5,900 nucleotides of DNA, from positions 1 through 5,900 of the forward strand of contig JAGCAV010000165.1 in NCBI GenBank assembly GCA_017652545.1. Direction: 5' to 3'. Position numbers and translations under genes: made by a program. Under the pieces are notes generated by a model. That model was given only the letters and a program-made list of their open reading frames with translations, was not told the origin of the DNA and ran no database searches. This DNA is from Lachnospiraceae bacterium (lineage in GTDB: Bacteria > Bacillota_A > Clostridia > Lachnospirales > Lachnospiraceae). Shown in pieces: positions 5,207-5,900 of this stretch (positions within the stretch are counted from its first letter, which is position 1; every line of letters begins with the position of its first letter).

Positions 5207-5900
5207 ATTTCTCTTTTTTGCGGACGCCCTGCTTTGCCAGATAGCTGTCGATCCTGTCAAACGGATCAAGCAGATCACTGACAGAGCCGTCGTGGTTCAT
5301 TGTGTCGATGATCAGAGACAGAAATTTGCTCAGATCACATCCGGTATAGTAGGGCTTTGAGAGCAGTTCGGGCGACTGCCAGACAAGATTGGTGGTAAGC
5401 AGCCGGTGAAGCGTGCCGTCGGCGTACGCCTGATCGAATTTCTCAAATCCTTTGGTAAACACGCCGAAGGTCGTGCAGATAAAAACGCGCTTGGCCCGGC
5501 GCTGCTTCAGCGCATAGGCGACCTCAAGAACAGTCTCGCCTGAGGAGATCATATCATCCACGATGACGACATCTTTTCCCTCAACGCTGTCTCCGAGAAA
5601 CTCAATGGCAATGGTCGGATTCTGCCCGTTCTCAAAATGGGTATAATCCTTCCTCTTAAAGAACATGCCCATGTCCACACCGAGAACGTTGGCCATATAG
5701 ATGGCACGCTTCATACCGGCCTCATCGGGACTGATGATCATCAGGTGCTCCGTATCCGGGATGAAGTCGGGAGTGGACTTATAGATTCCCTTGATAAACT
5801 GATAGGTGGCATTATATGTTTCGAACCCGTGCAGCGGAATGGCGTTCTGGACCCTGGGGTCATGGGCATCGAAAGTGATGATGGAATCCACCCCCATACC
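5205..5900 (-). CDS. prs: Ribose-phosphate pyrophosphokinase (PRPP synthase), divergent type, 5' end outside window
   Basis: This is the C-terminal 231 codons of a Prs-family enzyme, which transfers pyrophosphate from ATP to ribose-5-phosphate to make PRPP for purine, pyrimidine, histidine and tryptophan synthesis. The frame runs off the window edge at 5900 with a Gly codon before the Met at 5897, so that Met is internal. Counting from it, FDAHDPRVQNAIP (9-21) corresponds to the DLH-containing Mg/ATP region. SPDEAGMKRA (56-65) matches the SPD-x-G-x-x-RA motif. FFKRKDY (79-85) matches the flexible-loop KR. DVVIVDDMISSGET (109-122) is the PRPP-binding loop; the classic form is DDMIDTGGT, so this one diverges. 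The tail after about 165, LLTTNLVWQSPELLSKPYY, does not resemble E. coli Prs and contributes to the divergent look. It ends right at the shared terminator with mscL. No promoter is inside the window. Confidence 0.88.
   Translation of the reverse strand, partial: GMGVDSIITFDAHDPRVQNAIPLHGFETYNATYQFIKGIYKSTPDFIPDTEHLMIISPDEAGMKRAIYMANVLGVDMGMFFKRKDYTHFENGQNPTIAIEFLGDSVEGKDVVIVDDMISSGETVLEVAYALKQRRAKRVFICTTFGVFTKGFEKFDQAYADGTLHRLLTTNLVWQSPELLSKPYYTGCDLSKFLSLIIDTMNHDGSVSDLLDPFDRIDSYLAKQGVRKKEK

Overview
This window looks like ordinary chromosome from a Gram-positive Clostridia-type bacterium, most likely Lachnospiraceae or a close relative. The pointers are an SRP RNA of the long, Alu-domain-bearing Firmicutes type, AGGAGG-like ribosome binding sites, tRNAs without an encoded CCA, an MscL with a C-terminal zinc ribbon, and a divergent ribose-phosphate pyrophosphokinase. 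The taxonomic call is an inference; the window holds no 16S rRNA or other decisive marker. I see no mobile element, CRISPR array, phage gene or defence system.

Layout. Left part (1-1031, + strand): tRNA-Cys with its terminator, a strong sigma-A-type promoter driving the SRP RNA (ffs), a second hairpin, then tadA (tRNA adenosine deaminase), whose last codons form half of a two-way terminator. Middle (1062-2511, - strand): tRNA-Ser(CGA), a HAD phosphatase of the phosphoglycolate phosphatase type, then xpt (xanthine phosphoribosyltransferase). These lie head to tail, and the tRNA terminator sits directly in front of the HAD ribosome binding site. Right part (2523-5133, + strand): an intergenic region with divergent promoters, a large membrane-anchored PQQ-type beta-propeller protein of unknown role, and mscL. 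The right edge (5205-5900, - strand) carries the C-terminal part of a Prs-like PRPP synthase, separated from mscL by a very long two-way hairpin.

How the genes work together. The left part serves translation and protein targeting: two tRNAs, SRP RNA and the enzyme that makes inosine-34 in tRNA-Arg. The minus-strand genes touch nucleotide metabolism: xpt consumes PRPP to salvage xanthine and the Prs-like enzyme would make PRPP, although they are not in one operon. The propeller protein and MscL are envelope proteins that may share a transcript.

I found no convincing new biological system. The points most worth a second look are the uncharacterised propeller protein, the tRNA-Ser/HAD/xpt arrangement with no visible separate promoter and no purine riboswitch, a 12-bp palindrome just upstream of xpt, and the divergent Prs cut by the window edge.
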